Assembly (NCBI GenBank): GCA_905178155.1
Contig: CAJINV010000018.1
Span: 192,479-256,478, forward strand
Origin: Amoebophrya sp. A120
Lineage: Eukaryota; Sar; Dinophyceae; Syndiniales; Amoebophryaceae
Reading direction: 5' to 3'
DNA length: 64,000 nucleotides
Shown here: piece by piece, positions 24,901 through 36,900 of the stretch
Layout: every line of letters starts with the position of its first letter
How positions within the stretch are numbered: position 1 is the stretch's first letter
Notes under the pieces: model-generated
Seen by the model: the letters and a program-made list of their open reading frames with translations, nothing else
Database searches by the model: none
Told to the model about the DNA's origin: nothing
Translations under genes and position numbers: made by a program

Positions 24901-27900
24901 CATGCATGAAAGGAGTATGAATCTTTCTGATGCAGAGTCTAGGCGTGTATCGCATCGCTTGCATGACAAGCGCCACTCTTGCTGGAGTCTTTTGCAATAC
25001 AAATTTTTACTAGTCACGATTAGAAGCCTGTGATGCTGATAGATGCAAGAGGGCGAGTGTTTCACGTGGGAAGGTTTGCAATACAAATGCTCCCAAGTTC
25101 GGGGGTGGGGGCATTTTTCATTGGAATAACATCCAGCCGAACTTTGTTGAGTACATCGCTTAACCGCTGATGCCGGAACGGCTGCAAACCAGAGCTTTGC
25201 GGGTCGCGGCCGGAAATCGTGATGACGATCTTTTTGTAGTAATCCCGCAGATTGGTCTCGTGGAAGGTATAATCGTTCGGTGATTCCACATTCGCGTCGT
25301 CATCCTCCCCCTCGGGGTCCACCGCTTCCGCCTTCGCAGCAGCTGCGTGTTTTGCTTGCGCTTTTGTTGTATGAAATGCAAAAAATATGTCTGGGTCTGG
25401 AAGAGTGCCAGACTTGATGTCATGCAGGTTATATTCCATGACCCATGAGGTCTGGCATGTAGGACATAGCGTGACAGACTCTGTGAGAGTTCTATCATGC
25501 CTATCCTGCATGAGAAACTGCCTCTCGTCGATTAGGTGAAAAGTGGATAGCTTTATTTGGCCATCACGCAACACAGATTTTAACATGATTCAGATTTAGC
25601 ATGACAAATTGCTTTGTCCCAGACCCAGACATATTTGCAATGCATATGTTGCGGTGTCCGGGCGGGTCTCGTCGTTTTCGACGTCTTGTTCGTCCGCGTC
25701 AGAAACCAAATGGTCGGCACCACCCAAAGCACTGGACATGGACCTGTGGACTAATTCAGACATGGTGTACCCGAAGAACGTATGAACTGCAAAAGTATCG
25801 CACTAGTATAACTTGCAATACAAATTTGCTCAGCATTACAAATTGAATTTGTAATGCGGGTTTGCCTTAAGAAAAAGATTTGTGATGCATAACTGCAATC
25901 ACTACGAGTACGATATTTTTGCACAGGATAGAACGCACCGCGAAGAACGTCTTCTTCGAACTCTTTCCGTGCTTGATTCAAACGGGACTGCTGCTCCGTC
26001 GTGAGAGGAGGTAGCATTTTCCGCTGCGCTTCTAACCGCTGCCGCGCCGTCATGATTTGCACCATCCCGGACTGCTGCGTAGCGGCAAAAGCGTCCTTCG
26101 CACTGTTGTTTTTCGCGTCCGCTGGCCGGCCATCGTCCTCCTCGGGCTTTTCCTTATTCTCCGTGTCCTCCGTCCCGCCAGCAACCGGCTCACTTGAGGG
26201 TGGGGTAGCGGAGGCCGCGGCGGCGGTGGCCATGTTCACCTTTCCAGCTTTCTTTTTCGGCTTTGCGTCATCCCACTCTTTATTGACCAATTCCCAGGCG
26301 TTTTTCATGGAATTCGGATGGCCGAAGTAGCTGCCCATCCAAACGGTGGGCTTGTAGTACAAATCCCAGAACTTGTCCTCGACCGAGTTGTCGTGCAGCT
26401 GCACTCCGGCCGCTTCTCTGCCGTTGATGTCGGTCACCTTCACGGGCTTTTTTCTCTTGAACTTCTCGGGCGACTTGCCATCCTTGAGAGAAGCCGCCAT
26501 TTCCCGCGTGTCGAGGAAGGGTTTTAGGTAGTCGGAAAAGTATTTCTTGTAGGTCATGACGAGGTCCACCCGGCCGCCAGATTGGTCCGCTACGGAAACG
26601 CCAGACCCCCCGGCCCGCTTCTCCCAGCGTTCCTGAGCCATCTTCAGCACGCGGAACATCAGCCTCGGATCGATACCCTCGAAGAGCGTGAAAGGCGGCC
26701 TCGGGAGCGGCTTGCCTGTGCGCTCAAACTCGGCGATGTAAGCGGGTTTCTCCGGCCGCTGTTTTGGTTGGGTGAACGATTTCGGTTTCTGCCCTGCGTC
26801 CACATCCATTTCTGCCCCTGACGGGACTTCCGAGCTGTCTCCACTGCTGTCAGAACTGCCCTGTTCCCCCGGCCGCTGCTGCGCTTCCGCGGCCTGCGCG
26901 CGTTTCAGCTGGGCTTTCATCTCGGAAAAATCGTCCGCATTGCTGTCCTGCGCGGCCTCGGCTTCCAAGTCCGGCGCCACCTCGGCGCCGTTGTTGAACG
27001 GCTCTGACTTTCGGGCGGAAATCACGCTACCAAACGGGAACCGGTTGGTCTTACGCATCAAATTCGCCTGCGCTCGGTTCTCGGTGCCGTCGGGATTTTT
27101 CACGCGGACGACAAAGTCCGGGTCCATCGGGACTAGGGGTAACACAATGGCTAATTTCTCCAAAAAGAAGTCAAACCAGGTCATACCCGGCGCCTCCTCC
27201 CCCAGCGCCTTCGACGAGCGGGAGACACACCCCCGGTCCGCCGCTGGGTCCATCTTCCGTGCGAAGGCAACGAGCTTCCGAGCTCGGATCTGCTCGTCCT
27301 TCTGCCTTTCCTCGTCAGATTTCCGAGCGTGCTCCAAAACTTCCTTCCGAAGCGCTTCTATCAAATGTAAAAGTGTCTGGGTCTGGAAGATTAGAACTTG
27401 TCATGCTAAATCTGAATGATGCAAAAATCTGTGTTGCGTCAGTTCCAAAAGCTGTCCGCTTTTGACCAAGTTGAGAGGGAGTTTCTCATGCAGGAAAGGC
27501 ATGATAGAGACCTCAAAGAATCTGTCATGCTGGGTCTCGCAACATTCCAGACCTCATGCGTCATGGAAAACCTGCATCACAAATCTTGCATTCTTCCAGA
27601 CCCAGACACTTTTGCATTTGATAGCTTCCAGTTTATCCGCCCGTTCATCGTCGGAAATTGTCTCGTCCTTCAGAATCTGTTCTCGCTTCTTATCCAGATC
27701 CTGCTTCTGCTCCTGGTGCACCGACATGGTATATCAAAATGAAAAATCCCCCCTCCCCCATAGCAAATCGAAAATCTGCGATGCGGGATTTGTGTACACA
27801 AATCATTTTGTCATGCTAGAACTAAAAACATGCGGACTGTAGTGCTGGGTGGCGTGGGAAAGCCTTGCATCATCAGCATGACAGGAGGCAGCTGGAAGGG

Positions 27901-30900
27901 GGAAACAGCATGACAAATTGCCTGCAAACAAGGCCACAACTGCGTCGCTTGGCCTTCTGGCAATACAAGTCGACCTGTGTAGTAATCAAATACAGCATCA
28001 CAAATTTCGTTTTCGATATGGGAAGGGATCATTTTTCTTTACGATAAGGCATCCCTCGTTTTCTCCTGGTCCTTTTTCTCCTTCAACTCCTTCTTGCGCT
28101 TTTGCTTCTGCGTCCACACCTTGAAGCCGTCGGCATCCATCACGTCCTTCTGGAACTGGCGCAGCACGGAGAAGGATCCGGTACCCTCGAAGCGGAACAG
28201 GTTGGTTTCCATCTCGGTTAAGAAGCGCTCTAAATTGTACATCAGCTGCATCACCATGGTCAGCGCTTTCACCTCGGATTCCTTCCGCGCGAGGAATTTC
28301 TCCAGATTGAACAACTCCCGGATTCTATGCATTGCAAATATGTCTGGGTCTGGAAAGATGCAAACTTGTCACGCAGGTCTTACATGACGCATGAGGTCTG
28401 GCATGCTGCAGGACCTAGCATGACAGATTCTCTAAGACCTCTATCATGCCTAATCTGCATGAGAAAACCCCTGTCAACTTGGTCAAAAGTGGCCAGCTTT
28501 GGTAATCCTGCAACACAGATTTTCGCATGATTCAGATTTAGCATGACAAGTTGCCATGCTCCAGACCCAGACATATTTGCAGTTGATAGATTCCCTGCGC
28601 CCGGTCCTCCTGCAGCTGCTCCTGCATCGCCCTTGCGTCGTCTCTCTGCTTTTCTGCGTCCCCCATGGACTTCAGTAAATTTCCAAACGCTTTTATCATC
28701 ACAGCACTACGATCCCACAGAAAAAAGCAGTCAGGTCATTATATAGTTTGTAAGTATACTAATGCAATAATAAATACACAGAAAAATCTGTCATGGGGGG
28801 CCCATAGCATGCTGCTTCGGATACGCAAGACAGGTTTTTTTGTGTATTTATCTTTGCCTTACAACAAATATGACCTGCTTGTCTTTTTCTGTGGGATAAC
28901 TACCGTCAGTCTTCTGCAACCGTTTCATCGCCTCCTGGTTTAGCAAGTCTTGCATCAAATTCTTCGCGACGTTCGCCGGACGGGTGTACCGTGCGTACAC
29001 ACCGTTACTGTAGTCGGAATCTATCAACCCCAAATATAATGTCTGGGTCTGGAACATTCCGAGAGTTGTCATGCAGCTTTTCCATGACCCACGAGGTCTG
29101 GTATGTAGGACATAGCATGACAGATTCTGTGAGACTTCTATCATGCCTATCCTGCATCAGAGATTGCCTCTCGATTAGGTCAAAAGTAGACAGCTTTGGG
29201 TATACTTAATCACGCAACACAGATTTTATACATGATTCAGATTTAGCATGACGAGTTGCTACTTTGTTCCAGACCAAGATATATTTGCATTTGATAGCAT
29301 CAACCCGGAACAAAAACTTGACCGGCTGCACAAAGTCCTTCGGCCAGTTTTTCGAGACCGCGACCTGGTTCCACAGGTCCGTTTCCCACTTTTCCCTTTC
29401 CTCTTTCAGAGTTTTCTTATGCCCTCTCTCCTGCTTGTACGTGGTTTCCCGGTTGCTCGAGCGGTCCGGCAAACCGTAGCTGTAGGGAAACCCGACACGC
29501 AACATGGGCATCCCGAGGGCCTGCCTGGTGGTAACGGGGACGTACCAGGTAAGATTCAGCAATTCGTCCCCCTCCTCGAGGAATTTTCCGTTTTTCCCCT
29601 CCAGCTGGACATAGGCGTTGTTTTCGCCGTCATTGGAAAAGCGGTTGATCTCTTCTGCGGCGTGCTTTGTCAAAATCAGCGTGCCGTGGTTGTCGTTGTC
29701 CCTCAGCTGCTTGTCCGTCTGGGGCAAAAAACTTGTCTGGTAGTTTTTCATCTGGTCGGGGCCCATCTGCTTAGGAACCAAAAGCGACCGTACTTGCCCC
29801 GTCTGGTCGAACGCGCCCGGGGTGGGGTTGTTGCCCGCGTTTCCCCCCTCGTTGGACTCTCGGAGCTCTAACGGATACTGCGCCACGTTGGCAAATTCCT
29901 TTTGCCCGGTCTGGAGCCACTTTTGGCCGCCCGAATTCGCCAGCGCCGCGCCGTGCTCCTTGGCGAGCTTGGCCATGTCGACGCGAACCAGCTGCGACGC
30001 CTTCTGCCGAACGTCGATCACATGCGACTGGACGAGCTCGTTGGGAGTTATGGGGACGTGGAGATTTCTCGGCTGCGGTTCCTTCTCGATCATGTGCTTC
30101 CACCAATCGGCGCCGAAGTACGTTTCGTCATCTTTTTGGCTCCACTGCGCTCTTAGGAAAGCCAAGTCCCAGTCCGCCTCGATTGCCACGATCTTGTAGT
30201 GGCGGTTCACGTTGGTTTATCAAAATGAAAAATCTCCCCTTCCCATATTGAAAGCGCATCCGGCTGAAAACTTGTGATGCAGATTTGTGCCCACATATCC
30301 TGTCTGTCTTGCAAGAGGGCAAGCCCAGAGAGTCCGCCACATTACGCGGGCGGCTTGTGATGCTGCTCGGTTTACAGCAAAGACATTTCTCATGCTAGGC
30401 ACCTACGTCAAAACCTCTCAGCTCAGCTTTGCCATATGCCTGCCGTCCTCTAGCTCTACTGCAAGACAAATCGCATTTGTGTACGGAAATCCAGCATCAG
30501 AAACTTCGTTTCGATATGGGGAGGGGGCATTTTTCCGTTTGATACGGTTGCCTTGGCATCCGGAAGACGGTCGGAGCCGACGGTGTACGCGGACGTGTGG
30601 TTATCAAATGCAAAAATGTCTGGGTCTGGAAGATTAGAAGTTGTCATGCTGAGTCTGAATGATGCAAAAATCTGTGTTGCGTGAGTACCAAAAGCTGTCC
30701 GCTTTTGACCAAGTTGAGAGGGAGTCTCTCATGCAGGAAAGGCATGATAGAGACCTGAAAGAATCTGTCATGCCGGGTCTCGCATTTCAGGCCTCATGGG
30801 TCTTGGAAAACCTGCATCACAAATCTTGCATTCTTCCAGACCGAGACATCTTTACAATCCATAGTGGTCCGGTTTGTACGAGGTCTCAAACCGGCCCGTT

Positions 30901-33900
30901 TGCTGCTGAGTGTTCAAATTGTGCAACTGTGTATGGGTTGTCGCGAAACCCGTTTTCGCAACGCCCTTCGCGAAAATGACTGCTGGCTCTTCGGGATGGT
31001 CCGTTTATCAAATGTAAAAGTGTCTGGGTCTGGAAGAATGCATGTTTGTCATGCTAAATCTGGATCATGCAACAATCTGTGTTGCATGAGTACTTACCAA
31101 AAGCCGTGCATTTTTGACCAAGGTGACAGGGAGTTTCTCATGCAGGATAGGCATGATAGAGATCTCACAGAGTCTGTCATGCTAGGCCCTGCATTCCAGA
31201 CCTCATGGGGCATGAAAAACCTGCTTTACAAATCGCGTACTCTTCCAGACCCAGACATTTTCACATTTGATACCATTAGCAGTGCAACGATAACGAGGGC
31301 CGCAATAGTGGTAAGCGGGGCAAACCAAAAGGCGACGGCTATGCCGATAAAGGTGAGCACTGTCCACATGTCTTCTCCAAAAACGCAAGCGCACCAGCCT
31401 ATCCATACGCGACGGTGCAGTTCCCGGAGCTCGTCTCTGGCCTGATAGTACTTGAGCGCTTCGTAAACCAAATGCGTGCCCCACCGTTCCTGTTCGGTCC
31501 CGTGCATAAACTTGTCGTCGTCCAGCAGCTTTGCAAAGCCGTGCACTGCCTTGTTCTTTTTCAGCACTATGGCTTCCTCGCGCTGGAGATAGAGAGCGGG
31601 GTGGTCCGCTGACCAAAAGCCCTGTTCTTTCGTTACCACGTTCGCCAATTGCTTCAGCGGCGCGTCTCCGTTGTCCAGCACCTCGTTCTGGGCCATCGTC
31701 ACGTCGAGTTTGTCACTGTGTTGCGCTGGGCAGTGCGGAAAGAGCTTGAATTGGGAGGACTCCCGGCCCTTCGGATTGGTCGTCCAATTGTGGATTCCGC
31801 CCGGGGGGGTGCCTATCCAAGAAAAAAACTGTGTAAGTGTAAAAACTTGTTTGCATGAACAGCATCACGAGTTTGTTGTGCATGACAGAAAACCTGTCAT
31901 GCGTATCTAGTACGCGAAATAAACACGTATTAAAATAGCCTCGGATGCATATCCGGCATGACAAGTGTAAACTGTATTGCAACATCTGCAAGAGGACAAA
32001 GTTACACTTCAGTGGTAGAAGTTTTTTTCATGCATAGTGCCGGCCTTCGGATTATTGTTTTCCCACCCGTAATGGTCCTGCCACGCTCCGTGCGTCTTCA
32101 TCTCAAAGTCCCACACCCGCTCGCGGTGGCCGACCTGTTTGTGCACGTCGAACCGTGCCCGCCTGCCGTGGCTCTTGATGTTCGCCTTCATCCACTCATC
32201 TTTTTGTCTTTCCAAGTCTTTTATCAAATGTAAAAATGTCTGGGTCTGGAAACTTGTGATGCTAAAAGTAAACGAGAGTTCCCACCGCAATACGGAGCCA
32301 AGCATGACAAGTTTTTTGGGCTCCTATGTGTTGCGTGTTCCGCATGGCAAACTGCGTGTTTGCATGACATTACCAACATTTGCCCAGGCAGAGCCGTCGT
32401 CTTGCTGGACACAACCAACATTTGTCCAAAACAGCCGAGGGCCAAGATGACACCGTGAGGACGACCACAGGGGGTCCGTCTCCAAGAAGAAGAAGAAGAT
32501 GACAGAAAAGAGGACCGCTTCGTGCCCATGCATCACAGATTCTTGAGTCATGTCAAACAAGCATGACAAATCTCAAAATCTTCCAGACCTAGACATTTTT
32601 GCCTTTGATATCTTTCAGCTCCTCCTCGGCGCGCTCCACTTCTCTTTGCGCCTCCGGGATTTCCCTGTCCGCCAGTGCGATATCCCCTTCGTGTTGCCTA
32701 ATTTTCTCTTTGATACCCGGAATCGCTTCCCGCGCCCGAGCGATATCCGCGCGGATGGCCGCCCGAAGCTGCTCCTCCGCCTGTCGCTGCGCAGCTTTTT
32801 CCTCGTCTGTGCCATAGAAGGTAGGCATCGGACCCGAAGGGGCGGAGGTCTGGCTCTTCGCTTCGTTGCGCCGCAAATTTGCCTCTTCCTGCTGCTTTGA
32901 ACGCTCGGCGCGCGACTTGTCCGCTTCCTTGGCTTGCTTTATTCGCTTCTTTTCGGCAATCTCTGCGTCCCTCTTTTTTCTCGCCGCTTCGTACTCCTCC
33001 CCCTTGGCCCTCCAGGCCTTCGCTTCCCCCTCGTCGTAGGGCGGCACGTCGATGAACTTCCAGCCGTGGAAAGGACTCGGGTGCCCCCCGCCGTTAATGC
33101 CGACATACTGCGTGTCTGTCTTAAAGATGTTGGCCCAGTGGTCGAAAAAGTAGCGGTAGTTATTCTCGTGGGCGTTGCTGGTCAAGACATATTTTTGCAG
33201 TTCCTCGGGCTTGACCTCGATCGGAGAGCCGTTATCGGTGTCTACCAAGTGGCATTACAGTGAAAAATGCCTCCCACCCCAGAACTTGGGAGCATTTGTA
33301 TTGCAAACCTTTCCAAAAGAAACATTCGCCCTCTTGCATCTATTAGCATCACAGGTTTTCAATCGTGAACAGCAAAGATTTGTATTGCGAAAGAGGCCAG
33401 CAAGAGCGGCGCTTGTCATGCAAGCGATGCCATATACGCCTATACTCTGCATCAGAAAGGTTCATACTCCTTTCATGCATGACAAAAAGTTTTCATTTGG
33501 AAACTTCGCATCACAAATCATATGCAAATTTGGGGGTGGGGGCATTTTTCACTGTAATAAGTGGATGCGCATATCCCGGTTGTTCCCGGGTTCCTCCCAC
33601 AATTTGCGAACCATGTGGGGCTTCATGTTGTACGCGGCGTCCCCGCCCTCGTTCAACAGAGAAACCTTAATGCGCAAGCTTTTGATGCTGTCCCGGTCGC
33701 CCGCGCTGTCAAAATACTCCTTCAAGTCGAAGCCCTTGAACGTGCGGGCTTGCTTCGCCGCGGGTTCTATCCTGAGTAAAAACGTACCCACACCAGAGTC
33801 AGGATGGGGATTTTGCAACACAAACCTAGGAGTTTTGTGAGTCACGCATGACAAGTTGCGCTCTGCAGTGTAGTGCAGGTTAGCAAGTGCAGCCGCGTCA

Positions 33901-36900
33901 CAGATTCATCTGCTCATCCTGTTCACAGCATCACAAATTCCAAAACACGATTGAAAATTGCTCTCATGGTGATGTGCATTACAAGTCTTCCTGTCTTTGC
34001 AAATCTGCATTACAACTCTGGTGTGGGGACGTTTTTCCTCAGGATAGGTTCGTCTGTCAAAGCCTTCTTCACCGGCTTGCCCCCGTCGAAGGCTATCACA
34101 CAGAAAAAAACTGGCAGGTCATATTTGTAATGCAAAAATAAATATACAAAAAAAATTGTGTTGCATATCCTAAATACCATGCTATGAGGCCGCCCATGAT
34201 AAATTTTCTTGTGTATTTATTTTTGCATTACAAATATGCCCTGCCAGCTTTTTTCTATGTGATAAAGGCACCCAGGTACTTGGGCCACTCGGTCTCCAAC
34301 AGATTCCCTTGCACCACGTGGTTCCCGTTCGGCAGGCGCTCCCAGTCGCCGTTCAACACCTCAGTCATGAATTTATCGAGCTCGTTGTTGTCCTCCCGAG
34401 TTTCCATGATTTTCTTCAGAAACTTCTGGACGTAGCCCAGCGGAATCCAGATCGGTCGCTTGTAACTCCGCCACCGGCGCGCCATGGTGGAATGCGCGAC
34501 GGGGAGATTCTGCGCCTGCTGCTGCAACGACTCGCCCAATTCCTTCAGTTGCCCCTGCTCCGCGCGGGTGTGCAAGACCATGCCGAAACCGTTGTCGATG
34601 TACATGCGCTCCGCGACCAAATCGCGACCCGCTTTCGAAATGTCCTTCAACTTCTTCCGGTCCAGTCTCTGCCAGTCCTGCAGCGTGTGCCAGTCGCCGT
34701 TTTGGTTGCTCTATGAAATGCAAAAGTGTCTGGGTCTGGAACAGTCATGCCGTTTTTGCATGACACAGAAGGTCTCGCATGGGAGCTCTAACATCACAGG
34801 TTTCGCGAAACTTTCGCAATGCCGAATCCGCATGACAAGTCGCCCACTTTGGTGGCAGAAACTGGGCAGCTTTTGCTACCTATGCATGAAGGATTTTTCT
34901 GTGTCTTCAAATGCGCATCACAAGTTTGTATTCTTCCAGACCCAGACATTTTTACATTTGATATGCCCTCCCCGGGGAGGTAATTGTCCCACCACTGGTA
35001 GTAACTGACGCCTTCTTCCGTCAGCTTCACGTGGTCCTTCGGCGGGGGTAACTGGGACCCGCGACCGTAGTTCTCGCCGATCTGACCCCGAATCGCGCCG
35101 TGGTTTTCGTACACAAAGCCGGAATCCAGGTCGTGTTCTGTTACCCATCTTTTTACCTTCGCGGGCCGCTCGGGGCTCGCCCCCTCGCCGGACTGCATAC
35201 CGTCTAGACCGAGCGTTTTGTCCGCGAGAATCGTGTTCGAGTTGTCCGCCTTCAAATTGCGGCCGTAGACGAGACGTGAAAAATTGATATCGTCGTCCCT
35301 TTGCGTCATAAACTTGTGACTGGTGAACCGGGGGTGTCCCCCCGCTTGCTCAAACGGGCCCTGCGCGATGCGCATCCGCACGACGCAGTTCTCGTTCTGC
35401 TCCACGGTTTTCGCGTGCGGTTGGTAGCTACACGCGCGCGCACTGTCTCCCTTGGCATTGCTGTACACGAAATGCCGGTACCGGGCCAGTTTCTGCTGCG
35501 GCAGGCGGTTCCAGCCCTTGCTGCTTTGGCTCGTGTCACTGCGGTATCAAATGCAAATATGTCTGGGTCTGGAAGAGTGCAGACATTTGTGATGCAGTTT
35601 TTGCCTAGCCCAGATCCGATCTGGGCATGCAAGCCCTAGCATCACAGATTCCGAGCAGGTATCCCAATGCCTAATCCGCATGACAAATGCCCCCTTTCTG
35701 TAACTGGAAGCGGGGCCTTTTGCTGAACATGCATGGCAGATTTTGTCAACATGATGTAGAATTCGCATTACAAATTCGAATCCTTCCAGACCCAGACATA
35801 TTTGCAATGCATATGCGGAGATAGAGCATTTCGTCCGCGGAGCCGAACATGTTGTGAAAGGTCAAGTGTCGCAACACTTCCGGCTTGAAGGGGAATTTCG
35901 TGTGCTTGTCAGTCGCCTCCATGGTTCCAATCGGGATTATGACCTCGATGTGCGCCAAAATGTCGTCCATACCGGGCGAGTTCGCGAAAAACAACTGGTA
36001 CTGGTCGTAGTTTTTCCCGTAGAAAGATTTCGCCTTCGTGAAATTTTTCCCCTTGTCGTTTTTCGCGACGGAAGACGGGTGGGCGACGGGGTCGAGCTCG
36101 TGGAGGGTGATGCTGTTATCGTAGCCGTACCCCTTCGCAATGGACCGTTGCGCGATCAAGCGCTGGTCCATCTGGTCAGAAGTTTTGCTCGTGATATACC
36201 GCAACGAGCGATCTAACGAGTCTCCGTACATCTCGGAAACCGCAACCGCAGTTTCTGAGCCCCATCTTCCAGGCGCATACCCCGTCCACTTATAGTCCTC
36301 GGACGCTTTACTTACCTCCTCTATCCAAGAGAAAAACTGTGTTTTTAGCGTAGGTGTCGTCGAGTGACAGCATGACAAACTTTCTCCCCATGATGCGGAG
36401 AAAGTTTGTCATGCGCAGCTACTTAGAATCTGAATCAGTGAAAAGACGACACATGAAAAGAGGGCTGAGTGAGTGTTTGGCATGACACGTGTGACTGTTT
36501 TGCATTTTCTGCATCACAGACTTACACTTGTTACACAATTTTTTCTTGCATATCCTCCGCGTTCCTGCACCATTCCTTGTTCATACTCTCGGACCACTCA
36601 TTCGCCTTTTTCTCCTTATCCCACAGAAAAAAGCAGGCAGGGCATTACTATCTATTATATTCATGCGAAAAAAGAGGTCTACAGAGGGTCGAAGGGAGGT
36701 GGCCGAGAGGTCAAAAAGAGGTCAAAAAGAGGTCGACAGAGGTGGAGAGGTGGCGCGGGAGGTCGTTCGGGAGGGTGGCCGAGAGGTGGCGCGGGTATAG
36801 GCAGCCGAACCGTTCACCCTAAAGCCGCGCCTATGGGGCCCGGAGGTGGCCGAGAGGGTCCCGAGAGGGTAGGCGAGAGGGGGACAGAGGTGCCGAGAGG

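Noticed and set aside
27355-27625. Peptide phrases of the type NVKMSGSGR or KCKNVWVWK repeated in many frames
   Set aside because: They are translations of the family-A inverted ends into the intron and not a conserved protein motif.
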